Shown here piece by piece: positions 17,803 to 26,686 of a DNA stretch of 64,000 nt (the first letter of the stretch is position 1; every line of letters begins with the position of its first letter). Source of the stretch: Ulvibacterium marinum (lineage in GTDB: Bacteria > Bacteroidota > Bacteroidia > Flavobacteriales > Flavobacteriaceae); contig NZ_RBCJ01000003.1 in the NCBI RefSeq assembly GCF_003626755.1, positions 1,245,859 to 1,309,858 of the forward strand, given 5' to 3'. The position numbers and the translations under genes are program-made. The notes below the pieces were generated by a model. That model worked only from the letters and a program-made list of their open reading frames with translations. It was not told where the DNA came from and ran no database searches.

Positions 17803-17999
17803 GCCAACGGTTCGGCTATGGCAAGTAGGGCAGGCAAGGGAACTTTTCCTTTCTGTCTGTGCACTTAGCCAGAGCTTTTTGTTTTGTAATTATTTTTATC
17901 TTTTAATTGCCAAATCCAAAAGATTTTGCGGACTCAGCAAACGCACCCAAGCCTTTAGATTCAGACATTTTTGCCCTATTTGCTATTAGTATTGTTAGC
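17803..17999. repeat. Imperfect inverted repeat spacer, attC-reminiscent arms
   Basis: The left arm 17803-17832 (GCCAACGGTTCGGCTATGGC, then AAGTAGGGCA) and the right arm 17972-17999 (TGCCCTATTTGCTATTAG, then TATTGTTAGC) are imperfect reverse complements with the same order of conserved blocks: GC[C/T]AAC, TA..GCAA, TAGGGCA. The ~140 bp between the arms has no supported gene. The GCCAAC/GTTAGC ends recall integron recombination cores, but they do not fit the strict GTTRRRY rule. Confidence 0.6.
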
Positions 18000-18015
18000 T
18001 ACTGGCTTTTTCTTT

Positions 18016-18492
18016 CTATCCAATGATAACATCGTAATCCTTAATTAATGCCCTCATTAATTTTTGTCCATTTTTTCCAAGGTCCTTATTTTTAAGTCCA
18101 AGGTCTTTCCTCATTTCTACCATAATTTTGGTCATCAACAAAAGGTGCTGTTTTGAGTCCGTTTTCTCATCTTCATTTTGCTGATACATAAATTGAAAAT
18201 AATCTGAAAATGCAATTATAACTTTTGGAGATGCATAAAGCACATATTTTTTATAAAACTCGTACAGGTCTGTCAACATTTTATTCGGGTTATTCCTTTT
18301 ATTTTCTTTTGTATTGGCAAAAATTCCGATTATTAAATTAACATATTACTGATAAATTTCACGTCTCTCTTTTGTTATTTCATTTGTAAGCTCTTTTTTC
18401 TTTTCAATATTACTCTTGATTAGATAGCCAATTCCTGCTCCAATTAAAGGAAGAGTTATTGATAAAACGGTTATTATTGTCCGAGAAGTCAT
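18016..18492 (-). pseudogene. Small membrane-anchored hypothetical gene broken by in-frame TAA
   Basis: A 158-codon frame runs from ATG 18492 to the stop at 18016, interrupted at codon 49 by TAA (plus-strand 18346-18348). The N-terminal part encodes a membrane segment (TVLSITLPLIGAGIGYLIKS) and a charged helix (EKKKELTNEITKERREIY). After the stop the same frame continues sensibly (VNLIIGIFANTKENKRNPNK, then LTDLYEFYKKYVLYASPKV). Both halves belong together by composition and by phase, so a nonsense change in one gene is the simplest reading. Re-initiation at ATG 18279 could still give an 87-residue soluble fragment. It lies 8 bp from the 33-residue membrane peptide gene upstream. Confidence 0.7.
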
Positions 18493-18500
18493 AGTCTATT

Positions 18501-18602
18501 TTAAAAGAAATAACGATAAATTCCAGCTATACCAATTATAAAGAATATTACCAAACTTCCAATTATTTCGATACTATAAGATTTCAGCCACCAATTATCC
18601 AT
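18501..18602 (-). CDS. 33-residue single-span membrane peptide
   Basis: A short frame from ATG 18602 to TAA 18501-18503. It begins MDNWWLKSYSIEIIGS and continues with one hydrophobic span (LVIFFIIGIAGIY) ending in RYFF. It is followed 8 bp later by the disrupted membrane-anchored gene at 18492, an arrangement that suggests a two-gene unit. The Trp-rich start and the clean span make coding plausible. I cannot assign a function. Confidence 0.5.
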   Translation of the reverse strand: MDNWWLKSYSIEIIGSLVIFFIIGIAGIYRYFF

Positions 18603-18619
18603 TTTTTTAGCTTGTTGCT

Positions 18620-18655
18620 AACTTGTTTATATAGCTATAAAATACATCTTTATAC
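18620..18655. repeat. 36-bp element shared with 39099-39134
   Basis: AACTTGTTTATA, then 7 variable bases, then AAAATACATC, 2 variable bases and TATAC. The same arrangement occurs at 39099-39134. Here the middle contains the palindrome TATAGCTATA (18630-18639). It lies just upstream of the small minus-strand genes starting at 18602, so it may be promoter-linked. The remaining stretch to 18904 (about 250 bp) holds no gene I can support. Confidence 0.5.
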
Positions 18656-18904
18656 ACCATTCCTCTACAGATGTACGTACCTCCGTTCGTAAAATACACC
18701 TTTCAAAATACAGCTTTTTGTAGATTTTTCTTATCCATTCATTTTGGAGGTTTCCAAAACTTTTCCACAAAGGGCAGGTAAATGCCAAACCCGCTCTGGT
18801 TCTCTCAACATTTATAGCTTTTTTAGATAGACCTACAACCAATATAACTTTTGCTTGGCTCTATTTAATTTCATTTATTTGAGATTCAACTTTTATTATG
18901 GATT

Positions 18905-21547
18905 ATGGACGAAGACTATCTTAAAGGAATAGGCAAAATATGGACTAAAAAAGATGTACCAGCTAACATGGTGGATAGTGAAGCTATTAGTGATGCAGTA
19001 GATTCCATTTATGCCTACCTAACTAATTCCAGTCCAAAGTCTATCCTAGTATCTGGAGATAAGGGCGTGGGCAAGTCTGCCCTTATAAATCTAGTGTCCA
19101 AAAAACTGAAAGCCCATGGTTGGTTTATTTTCACGGCAACGGCTGGTAACATTATGGCTGGTCAAAGATACATTGGGGATTTGGAACAAAGTATCCAAAA
19201 TGTACTTTCCGAACTGACGGATGGCAAAAAGAATTTATGGATTGTTCCTCGATTTCAGGAATTATACTATGGGGGTAGACACGAATACTCCCCCGTAAGT
19301 ATATTAGATCAAATTCTACCCTTTGTAGAAAGTGGGGAATTAAAAATTATCGGTGAAGTAGACACAAACAGTTTAGAAAAGGTCATTCAATTTCGGCCAC
19401 AGATACTAAGTTGTTTTGAAATTGTACGGATAAGCCCATTATCCAAGGAAAATACACTCGCTTTGGCCAGTGAATGGATTAAAAAGGATGACAAGAATGG
19501 ACTATGGGATAGTTTCTCTGCAAAGGACTTGGATGAAGTATTCTTTTTATCCAATCAGTATCTTTCCTTTAAGGAAAATCCTGGATGTCTATTCGATCTC
19601 CTGAAGCAAACCAAAAAGCTTATTCAATTAGGAAGTGAAGAAGGCAAAAGGATTCAATTGGCCCACTTTTTAGACGCCCTTTCAAACATCACCGGATTAC
19701 CCAAAAAGATTCTGGACGATACCGAGAAATTGGACCTTGAACATCTTAAAAACCACTTTTCACAAAAGGTAATTGGTCAAGAGGACGCGGTGAATACCAT
19801 AATAGAAAGAATAGCCATGATAAAGGCCGGATTGACCGATCCAAGTAGACCGGCAGGAGTTTTTCTGTTCGTGGGGCCTACCGGAACAGGAAAGACAGAA
19901 GTGGCCAAAGCATTGGCGGAATATCTGTTCGGTTCGGAGAACAAGCTTATACGTCTTGACATGAGCGAATTTCAAACCCAGGAATCTATGTATAAAATTT
20001 TGGGAGATGCTTCGGATACTGCAGAGAATACGGCTTTGGTAAATACGATACGAAGAAAACCTTTTTCGGTCATTCTACTTGATGAATTTGAAAAGGCACA
20101 CCCAAACATTTGGGATCTTTTCCTTCAAGTCTTTGATGACGGAAGGCTAACGGACCAAAGGGGATCCATCGCAGATTTTAGGTACTCGATTATCATTCTT
20201 ACGTCTAACATTGGCGCCAGTCTGCCCGTGACCAATAGAGTAGGATTCAATACCTCTGAGGATGAACGGATCGATGGCAATATGCTCAAGGCGATCAACC
20301 AAACATTTCGGCCGGAGTTTGTCAATAGAATCGATAAGATTATCATGTTCAATCCTTTGACCAAAGCGATCGCAAAACAAATCCTTAAAAATGAACTGGG
20401 AAAAGTTTTGGCAAGAAGGGGACTTCGGCGAAGGGCTTGGGAATTGGATTTTGAAGATTCGGCCTTGGAGTTTTTATTGGAAAAGGGTTTTTCGAGTTCT
20501 TTGGGGGCAAGGCCTTTGAAGAGAGCAATAGAAAAATTCCTTTTGGCTCCTTTGGCGGTAACCATAGTCAATCACGATTATCCAAAAGGGAATCAATTCT
20601 TGTTGGTTAGTCCGGCTAAGCAAAAACTCAAAGTGGAGTTCATCGACCCTGATGAGCCTGATTTTACGTGGAATCAGAAAAAACAGATACTTGAGAAGCA
20701 AGAGGCCCAATCCAAAGTACTTAATTTAAAAGAAATAGTAGCCAATCCCAAAGGAGTATTGTCCGAGTTTAAGCTGATTGAAAGAAGATTGATAGAATTA
20801 CAAAAGGTTATTTCCAAAGAGCATTTGTTACAAGTTAAAGAGGATTATCTAGGAGAGATGGGCTCAACCGAATTTTGGTCCAAACCGGAACGATATGAAA
20901 TACTATCAGAAATAGAATTTATAGATCGATTTGAGAGTGCTTATGAAACCACGACCAGTTTATTGGAAAGATTGAAGGGACGCAACAAAGAAAGACTTTC
21001 CTATGATTCCAAATTAATCAGGAAACTAGCGCAGCGCCTATATTTACTAAATCAGGCCGTGAATTCCTATGTAAATAAAGAGCCTCAGGATGCTTTGATA
21101 AGAATTAAGTACAAAAAGTCTGATAGGGAGCATGGAAAGAAAATTGAGAATATGTACAGTTCTTGGTCAAAGCATAGAGGTATGAAAATGGAATTGATAA
21201 AAGAATCATCTGAGTCAGGAGAATGCATTTTTATTTTTTCGATCGTCGGTTTTGGAGCATATTCGCTTTTAAAATCAGAATCTGGCTATCACGTTTTTGA
21301 AAACCGAGGTTCCAAGGAAAAGGACATGATCAAGACAAGGATTAATGTAAGTGTAATAACCATGACCAATGAAGATCATAGGTCAATTAATACTACGGGA
21401 ATTTTGACCAGATTTTCAAAATCCGGTATTTCAAAAGTTGTAAGACGCTATAGAATGGACAAATCACCAGTGATCAAAGATTTGAAAAACCGTTGGCAAA
21501 CCGGTAAAGTGGAATATGTGTTAAATGGAAATTTCGACTTGTTTTAA
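18905..21547 (+). CDS. ClpB-like double AAA+ ATPase fused to a release-factor (PCRF)-like region
   Basis: An 880-residue protein with no ClpB N-domain and no long M-domain. NBD1 (about residues 1-260) has Walker A SGDKGVGKS (50-58) and a pore-loop-like RYIG (89-91 region). At the Walker B position it reads LWIVPRFQE (111-119) rather than a DE-containing strand, so NBD1 is probably hydrolysis-deficient. NBD2 (285-580) has Walker A VGPTGTGKT (323-331), Walker B ILLDEFEKAHP (390-400), sensor 1 LTSN, Arg finger FVNR (R475) and sensor 2 GARPLKR, but lacks the usual GYVG pore loop. Residues about 650-820 resemble RF2: EFWSKPERYEILSEIEFID, then a segment like the PCRF domain (WSKHRGMKMELIKESSESG, then AYSLLKSESGYHVF). 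The SPF tripeptide and the GGQ domain are absent. Known AAA_2/ClpB_D2-small/PCRF architectures exist; the function is not established to my knowledge. It may act on ribosomes. Confidence 0.85.
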   Translation: MDEDYLKGIGKIWTKKDVPANMVDSEAISDAVDSIYAYLTNSSPKSILVSGDKGVGKSALINLVSKKLKAHGWFIFTATAGNIMAGQRYIGDLEQSIQNVLSELTDGKKNLWIVPRFQELYYGGRHEYSPVSILDQILPFVESGELKIIGEVDTNSLEKVIQFRPQILSCFEIVRISPLSKENTLALASEWIKKDDKNGLWDSFSAKDLDEVFFLSNQYLSFKENPGCLFDLLKQTKKLIQLGSEEGKRIQLAHFLDALSNITGLPKKILDDTEKLDLEHLKNHFSQKVIGQEDAVNTIIERIAMIKAGLTDPSRPAGVFLFVGPTGTGKTEVAKALAEYLFGSENKLIRLDMSEFQTQESMYKILGDASDTAENTALVNTIRRKPFSVILLDEFEKAHPNIWDLFLQVFDDGRLTDQRGSIADFRYSIIILTSNIGASLPVTNRVGFNTSEDERIDGNMLKAINQTFRPEFVNRIDKIIMFNPLTKAIAKQILKNELGKVLARRGLRRRAWELDFEDSALEFLLEKGFSSSLGARPLKRAIEKFLLAPLAVTIVNHDYPKGNQFLLVSPAKQKLKVEFIDPDEPDFTWNQKKQILEKQEAQSKVLNLKEIVANPKGVLSEFKLIERRLIELQKVISKEHLLQVKEDYLGEMGSTEFWSKPERYEILSEIEFIDRFESAYETTTSLLERLKGRNKERLSYDSKLIRKLAQRLYLLNQAVNSYVNKEPQDALIRIKYKKSDREHGKKIENMYSSWSKHRGMKMELIKESSESGECIFIFSIVGFGAYSLLKSESGYHVFENRGSKEKDMIKTRINVSVITMTNEDHRSINTTGILTRFSKSGISKVVRRYRMDKSPVIKDLKNRWQTGKVEYVLNGNFDLF

Positions 21548-21839
21548 TTTCCTTCTAGACCAACGCATTATTAATTAGCGCAGGATTGCTGTCCGATTTT
21601 TGTAGCGTTCCGGAAGATAGGTTCCTAGCAAAAACAGTTTGGGAACAATCACATGGGCCGATTCCTAAATGTGGGAGGAGATCAAAGAAAACAATCATGA
21701 TAAAGAATAATATCTAAAGCTATATTATAAATTTTTGAATGAAATAGAGTTGTAAGTTTAGATCCAGATGTTTATGCTTCCCGGTCCATCTAGTTTTACT
21801 GAAGCAAAATATTTCTTATTTTCTCACGTTATTCGGATT

Positions 21840-23756
21840 ATGAACTCAATGAAATTCCCCCTTCTGGTTCTATTCTTTTTAACGGTATGTGCGGGCTTTG
21901 CACAAGCGACTAACTATGACGAAAGTTATCCGGGCGAAGATGTTATTACATTGGAGCTAGAGAAAGGAATTCAGATTAGAGAATCAAGAGGAAAACTGAT
22001 AATTACCCAAAACGTCCGTAAAAAAAATCTTTTCCTTTCCACAAACACACTAAAATTTACTGAGGATGAGATTAGTTACAACACGTTCAATCAGATTACG
22101 GCCATAAGCGCAAATACCCAAAATTTAGAGAATGGAAAGATAAAATACTATCCGGTTACTAACTTTTTAGACAAGGATGTATTGCTAAACAATGTTTTCT
22201 TTAATGATCAAAAAGAAAAGAAGGTTATCTATTCGAATGTAACCAAAAATTCGATAACTGATTTAAGCTATAGAATGAGAATCAAAGATCCTCATTTTAT
22301 TCCACCCTTTATTTTTTGGAGCAAAACCCCAATCGTAGAAGCGAGGGTTTCCGTGAGTTTTCCCAACCATGTCAAAGTCGCTTTTCATGAACTGAATTTA
22401 AACACTATCGATGTAAACTTCAAAGAAGAAAGTGAAGATGGGATTACAACCTACTCATGGATTTTGAATGAAGTTCCCGAGGTTGACCGATATTATGATT
22501 TTTCTCCACTGTATTATATTCCTCAGGTTATTATTTATGTTCACTCCTATAAACATCGGGGAGAGACCATTTCAATTTTAAAGAATACAAAGGATTTGTA
22601 TCAATGGTACAGATCCTTGATTTCCAGGATAAACGAGGATGAACAGGAGGAACTCCGAAGTATTACTAATGCTTTGGTGCAAAACTCTAATACACAAGAA
22701 GAAAAAATAAAAAAAATCTATTATTTCGTCCAGGACAGAATTAACTACATAGCATTCGAAGATGGGCTAAACGGATTTATTCCAAGAGATGCGATTCAAA
22801 TATATAGAAATAAGTATGGTGACTGTAAGGATATGGCCAACATCCTTAACGAAATGTTGCGGTATGCAGGAATTGATTCATATTTGACCTGGATAGGTAC
22901 TAGGGCCAAACCGTATTCTTATGAAGAAGTTCCTACCCCCTTTACGGACAACCATATGATTACCACGGTAGTAACACCAAATAAGGACACGGTTTACCTA
23001 GATGCAACGGCCAAGTATTTGGCCTATGGCTATCCTTCACCTTTTATTCAAGGAAAGGAGGCACTAATTGGGATATCGCCTTTTACCTACTCTATAAAAA
23101 AAGTTCCAGAAGTTGCTGCAACCAACAACGGTATCCGTGTTTCCAGCGTACTACATATACAGGATGAAAAACTTAGTGGACGGCATTCAGCTAAACTATG
23201 GGGATATGAGAAGTTAGAAATTATGCACAAAATTGAAAACAAAAGTGAGGAAGATCTTGATTTCATATATCAGAACCTTCGAATAGGAACGAAGCAGACA
23301 TCATTTAAAGATATCAACTACGAAAATTTGGAGAGAGAACGGGATAGCCTTTCAATTTCTTTTGATTCTGAAACTCGGGGGTATATAAAAAGGATTAATA
23401 ATAAGTTGTATATAAAACCGAATTTAGACCGTTATTTAATAAATAGTCTGGTAAAGGACGAACGTAGGATTTATGACAAAAAGATTGATTACAAATACCA
23501 TAAAACCTTTCACACGGTCATACATATTCCAGATGGATATGTTTTAGGCTCATTACCGGATGATGACAACTTTGAAAGTGACGATTTTGAATTCAATATC
23601 ACTTATAAAAAACAACACGATCAGATTATTATTCGGAAGGAAATTCTAGTGAATACTTTAAAAGTAACTTCCGAAGCCATTCCAAACTGGAATACATTTA
23701 TAAAATCCCTACTCAGGGCAAACAAAAAAAACATTATCCTTCATCCCAAAACCTAG
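21840..23756 (+). CDS. DUF3857/transglutaminase-like protein (first gene of second pair)
   Basis: A 638-residue protein from ATG 21840; a far-upstream ATG at 21768 would hide the signal peptide (FPLLVLFFLTVCAGFAQA). DUF3857-like sequence covers about residues 35-235. A transglutaminase core follows, with Cys329 in NKYGDCKDMANIL, His372 in TDNHMITTVV and Asp388 in VYLDATAKY. The C-terminal part is beta-rich. It is paired with 23762, five bases downstream, which lacks the cysteine. The layout mirrors the pair at 6424-10258 on the opposite strand. The product is presumably exported; the substrate is unknown. Confidence 0.82.
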   Translation: MNSMKFPLLVLFFLTVCAGFAQATNYDESYPGEDVITLELEKGIQIRESRGKLIITQNVRKKNLFLSTNTLKFTEDEISYNTFNQITAISANTQNLENGKIKYYPVTNFLDKDVLLNNVFFNDQKEKKVIYSNVTKNSITDLSYRMRIKDPHFIPPFIFWSKTPIVEARVSVSFPNHVKVAFHELNLNTIDVNFKEESEDGITTYSWILNEVPEVDRYYDFSPLYYIPQVIIYVHSYKHRGETISILKNTKDLYQWYRSLISRINEDEQEELRSITNALVQNSNTQEEKIKKIYYFVQDRINYIAFEDGLNGFIPRDAIQIYRNKYGDCKDMANILNEMLRYAGIDSYLTWIGTRAKPYSYEEVPTPFTDNHMITTVVTPNKDTVYLDATAKYLAYGYPSPFIQGKEALIGISPFTYSIKKVPEVAATNNGIRVSSVLHIQDEKLSGRHSAKLWGYEKLEIMHKIENKSEEDLDFIYQNLRIGTKQTSFKDINYENLERERDSLSISFDSETRGYIKRINNKLYIKPNLDRYLINSLVKDERRIYDKKIDYKYHKTFHTVIHIPDGYVLGSLPDDDNFESDDFEFNITYKKQHDQIIIRKEILVNTLKVTSEAIPNWNTFIKSLLRANKKNIILHPKT

Positions 23757-23761
23757 GGCTT

Positions 23762-25678
23762 ATGTTAGACAATTTCAAGCTTTTCATTCTATTTGTTCTT
23801 TTTTCCAGCAATTTGTATACCCAGCTTTACAAAAGTCATGATTGGGAGGTTAATCCTGTATATCATGAAATTGACTCCGAAGATGAAACCTTGTCTTCTG
23901 TGGCAATCAAAGAAAAATATCTAATTCAGTACTACAAGCCAGTTCTGGGAAATGCTTATAAATTATTTGAAACCAAACATAGTATTATACGCGTGAATAC
24001 GGAAAAAGGAGTGAAAAGGCATAATCGGGTTTATATTCCTATACGGAATATACGCAGAGTAGTAGATATCAAAGCAAGGGTACTAACTAAGGATGGGAAG
24101 GTTAAATTACTCAATAAAACGAATATTAAAGAACTCAAGAATGTGAAAAACTATGGGAATTTTAAAATTTTTGCAATGGAAGGAGTTACTAAAAATTCTC
24201 AATTGGAATTCATTTATACTTTGGAAAGGCAAATTAGTTCCGTAGGTAGCGTCGTTGTCCAAAAAGATTACAAGGTAAAGAAGGCGGAAGTTATTTTGAG
24301 GAGACCGACTTCACTTATCTCGGAGATTAAGCCCTATAATGGCTTCCCAGAGTTTACCAGAAAAGTTGTAGAAGGTAATAAAAAGGCTTATACGGCAACG
24401 GTCAATAATATCCCTGCGATGATAGACGAGGAGTCTGCTACCCCGGATGCCAACAGGATGAAAGTATCCTACGTGGTAAGAGGCACCAATGGCAATGGGA
24501 TGTGGGAAAACTTGAAAAACGTATTACAGCGTAATTATATAAAGATAAAGTCTAGAAAAATAAAAACCTTGGTTGCGGATTTTGAAAAGTACAAAGCTGA
24601 CGATGACAATGGTATTATCAATACGATCTCGAACTATGTGCACAATAGATACCATATTGTAAGAGGTAATACTCCCGAATATGATGATCTCAGTACAATC
24701 ATAGCCAAAAAACAAGCCACGGAACAAGGCATAGTTAAAGTATATACTGCCTTATTCAATCATTACGGTATTTCTTATGAATTGGTTTTAACTTCTAATC
24801 GTTATCATCATAAATTTGATGAGTCGTTCTATTCAAGTTTTAACCTTCAGGAATTATTGATTTATTTTCCGGAGAATGAAAAATACATTGTGCCAAGCCA
24901 TGTAAATTCCAGATTGGATTATGCACCTCTAGAGTATATATCCAATACAGGATTTTTTGTAACTGATCATAATTATCGTTTTGAAGAGATAGCCATACCA
25001 CCGGTCGAGCACACACAAACAATTCGGAATTTTACATTGGCAATTAATGAACACAAAGTGGGATGGGTACAGTGTCAGCAAAAGCTTTCGGGTTATAAAG
25101 CCTCTAATATGCGCGGTGCTCACAAATACTTTAGCAAAGAAGATTACAATGAGTTCAAGAATATCACCGCTACGTCGGGCATTGAAGATGCTGAAATTAT
25201 AAAGTTTGATGTTGCAAATGAAAATCTAGAACTAATTACAGATAATACCACATTTGAAATCAATTGGACCTATACTGCAGAAAGTTTGGTAGAGGAAATT
25301 GGAGATGATGATTTGTTGTTTAACATTGGAAGGGTTATTGGGACTCAAATTGAGTTCTATCAAGAAGTGGATAGGGTAAATCCTGTGGAGATACGATTTC
25401 CAAATACCTATAACTATCATTTTGAAATTACGATTCCCAAAGGGTACAGACCTAGTGGAATGGAAAGCTTAGAGATTAATGAAAAAGTGATGATTGATGG
25501 TATAGAGGCCTGTTCTTTTATTTCTTCTTATGAGGTTCAGCATGATAAAATCATTATAGAAGCAAGTGAAGCTTATCGCTTATTGAAAATGAACTTGGGG
25601 CATTACGAGGCCTATAAGAAAGTGGTTAATTCAGCTTTTGATTTTAGTAAAAAAAGCATTCTGTTTGAAAAAATATAA
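23762..25678 (+). CDS. DUF3857 protein with degenerate transglutaminase-like domain (second gene of second pair)
   Basis: A 638-residue exported protein (signal segment LFILFVLFSSNLYTQ). The DUF3857-type N-terminal region includes RVYIPIRNIRRVVDIKARVL and AMEGVTKNSQLEFIYTLE. At the transglutaminase position it reads ATEQGIVKVYTALFNHYGI, then YELVLTSNRYHHKFDESF, so the GDC cysteine motif is replaced by EQG and catalysis is unlikely. Start at ATG 23762, 5 bp after the stop of the active partner, indicates an operon. The partner order (active first, inactive second) is the same as in the minus-strand pair. Confidence 0.8.
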   Translation: MLDNFKLFILFVLFSSNLYTQLYKSHDWEVNPVYHEIDSEDETLSSVAIKEKYLIQYYKPVLGNAYKLFETKHSIIRVNTEKGVKRHNRVYIPIRNIRRVVDIKARVLTKDGKVKLLNKTNIKELKNVKNYGNFKIFAMEGVTKNSQLEFIYTLERQISSVGSVVVQKDYKVKKAEVILRRPTSLISEIKPYNGFPEFTRKVVEGNKKAYTATVNNIPAMIDEESATPDANRMKVSYVVRGTNGNGMWENLKNVLQRNYIKIKSRKIKTLVADFEKYKADDDNGIINTISNYVHNRYHIVRGNTPEYDDLSTIIAKKQATEQGIVKVYTALFNHYGISYELVLTSNRYHHKFDESFYSSFNLQELLIYFPENEKYIVPSHVNSRLDYAPLEYISNTGFFVTDHNYRFEEIAIPPVEHTQTIRNFTLAINEHKVGWVQCQQKLSGYKASNMRGAHKYFSKEDYNEFKNITATSGIEDAEIIKFDVANENLELITDNTTFEINWTYTAESLVEEIGDDDLLFNIGRVIGTQIEFYQEVDRVNPVEIRFPNTYNYHFEITIPKGYRPSGMESLEINEKVMIDGIEACSFISSYEVQHDKIIIEASEAYRLLKMNLGHYEAYKKVVNSAFDFSKKSILFEKI

Positions 25679-25715
25679 CTCGTTTCTCTTGAATAAAGTG
25701 AGCGAATCACACAAC

Positions 25716-25904
25716 TTAAAAAGTAAGGGTACCTATACAGTTTGCTGTATCGTTACATGAACCGTAATCAAAATTCAACGAATTGCCGTTTCCGTTCAAG
25801 GTAACTTCAACGGTTTCCGTCCAAATATCGGTTGAAAGTTCTAGCTCCTCCACGGTAATAGTCCAATCCTGCCTAGACAAAATGATTTTTTCATATCGAA
25901 ACAT
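25716..25904 (-). pseudogene. 3' remnant of an exported beta-rich protein gene
   Basis: A 62-codon frame whose sequence (SRQDWTITVEELELSTD, then VEVTLNGNGNSLNFDYGS) looks like the C-terminal end of a larger secreted or lipid-anchored beta-sandwich protein. In the same phase the reading continues upstream for ~11 codons (TTVVYQLTLPK) to a TAA. No signal peptide or proper start is present. It sits between the DUF3857 pair and the LytTR operon. It could be a true small gene, but a truncated relic is more likely. Confidence 0.35.
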
Positions 25905-25973
25905 TTTTGGTAAGGTAAGTTGATAAACAACAGTCGTTTAAGTAAACTTCATAGTATGGATAGACCTCAACTA

Positions 25974-26684
25974 TCACTTCCCACCCAATAAATGATGGAT
26001 TTTACTCTTATAGGTCTGACCGATGGGAATCTTATAGTCCTGCAGATAGATTAAGTTTCCTTGTATGCGCTTAATTTTATCGGTGGCGACCACAAAGGAT
26101 TTATGGATACGTAAAAAGCTTTCTTTGGGTAGTAAATTCTCCAAAGTGGATATTTTTTCATGACTAACTATCATTTCCTCGGTTAAAAAGACCTTTGTAT
26201 AATTGCCGTAGGCCTCAATAAATAGAATATCATCAGTGTGAATTTGATGGTATTTTTTATCCCCTTTCAGGAAGAAGCGACCGTTCTCCAAGTTAGGGTT
26301 GCCAGGAGATTTCGCCGGACTTACTTGCTCCGATGCATTCACTTTATTTACTGCCTTTAAGAAACGCGGAAAAGAAAAAGGCTTGAGCAGATAGTCCAGT
26401 ACATCCAATTCGTACCCTTCTAAAGCATATTCTTTATGTGCCGTAGTCACGATGATCTGTGGAGGCTTTGGTAAAGTTTTTAGCCACTCGAAGCCGGTCA
26501 TTTTGGGCATATTAAGATCCAAAAAAATTAAATCTACTTTTTGCCGGGTAACGATTACAGAAGCTTCAATGGGATTATAGGCGTTACCGATTTTTTGTAA
26601 GTGGAGCAACTCCTTGCAATAGCCTTCTATGATGCGATGTGCTATGGGTTCGTCGTCAATAATGCAATAGGTTATCATTCGCAC
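25974..26684 (-). CDS. LytTR family response regulator
   Basis: A 236-residue protein. The receiver domain is at about residues 4-120, with acidic pair IIDDEP, phospho-acceptor Asp56 in IFLDLNMPKMTG, and the Lys of DYLLKPF. The LytTR DNA-binding domain is at about 140-234 (GRFFLKGDKKYHQIHTDDIL, IEAYGNYTKVFLTEE, FLRIHKSFVVATDKIKRIQG). It is 2 bp downstream of its kinase gene, so it forms a standard LytS/LytR-type pair. The target is unknown; a transporter or surface genes nearby would be usual targets. A second pair of this kind lies at 47640-49522. Confidence 0.93.
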   Translation of the reverse strand: MRMITYCIIDDEPIAHRIIEGYCKELLHLQKIGNAYNPIEASVIVTRQKVDLIFLDLNMPKMTGFEWLKTLPKPPQIIVTTAHKEYALEGYELDVLDYLLKPFSFPRFLKAVNKVNASEQVSPAKSPGNPNLENGRFFLKGDKKYHQIHTDDILFIEAYGNYTKVFLTEEMIVSHEKISTLENLLPKESFLRIHKSFVVATDKIKRIQGNLIYLQDYKIPIGQTYKSKIHHLLGGK

Positions 26685-26686
26685 GC

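Noticed and set aside
15747-17999. A true integron cassette array
   Set aside because: The spacers recall attC sites, but the terminal blocks do not satisfy the GTTRRRY/RYYYAAC cores, and no integron integrase (IntI) is present in the window.
18627-18842. 71-codon minus-strand frame upstream of the ClpB-like gene
   Set aside because: Composition and low-complexity pattern look non-coding. It has no start context, and it overlaps the shared 36-bp element.
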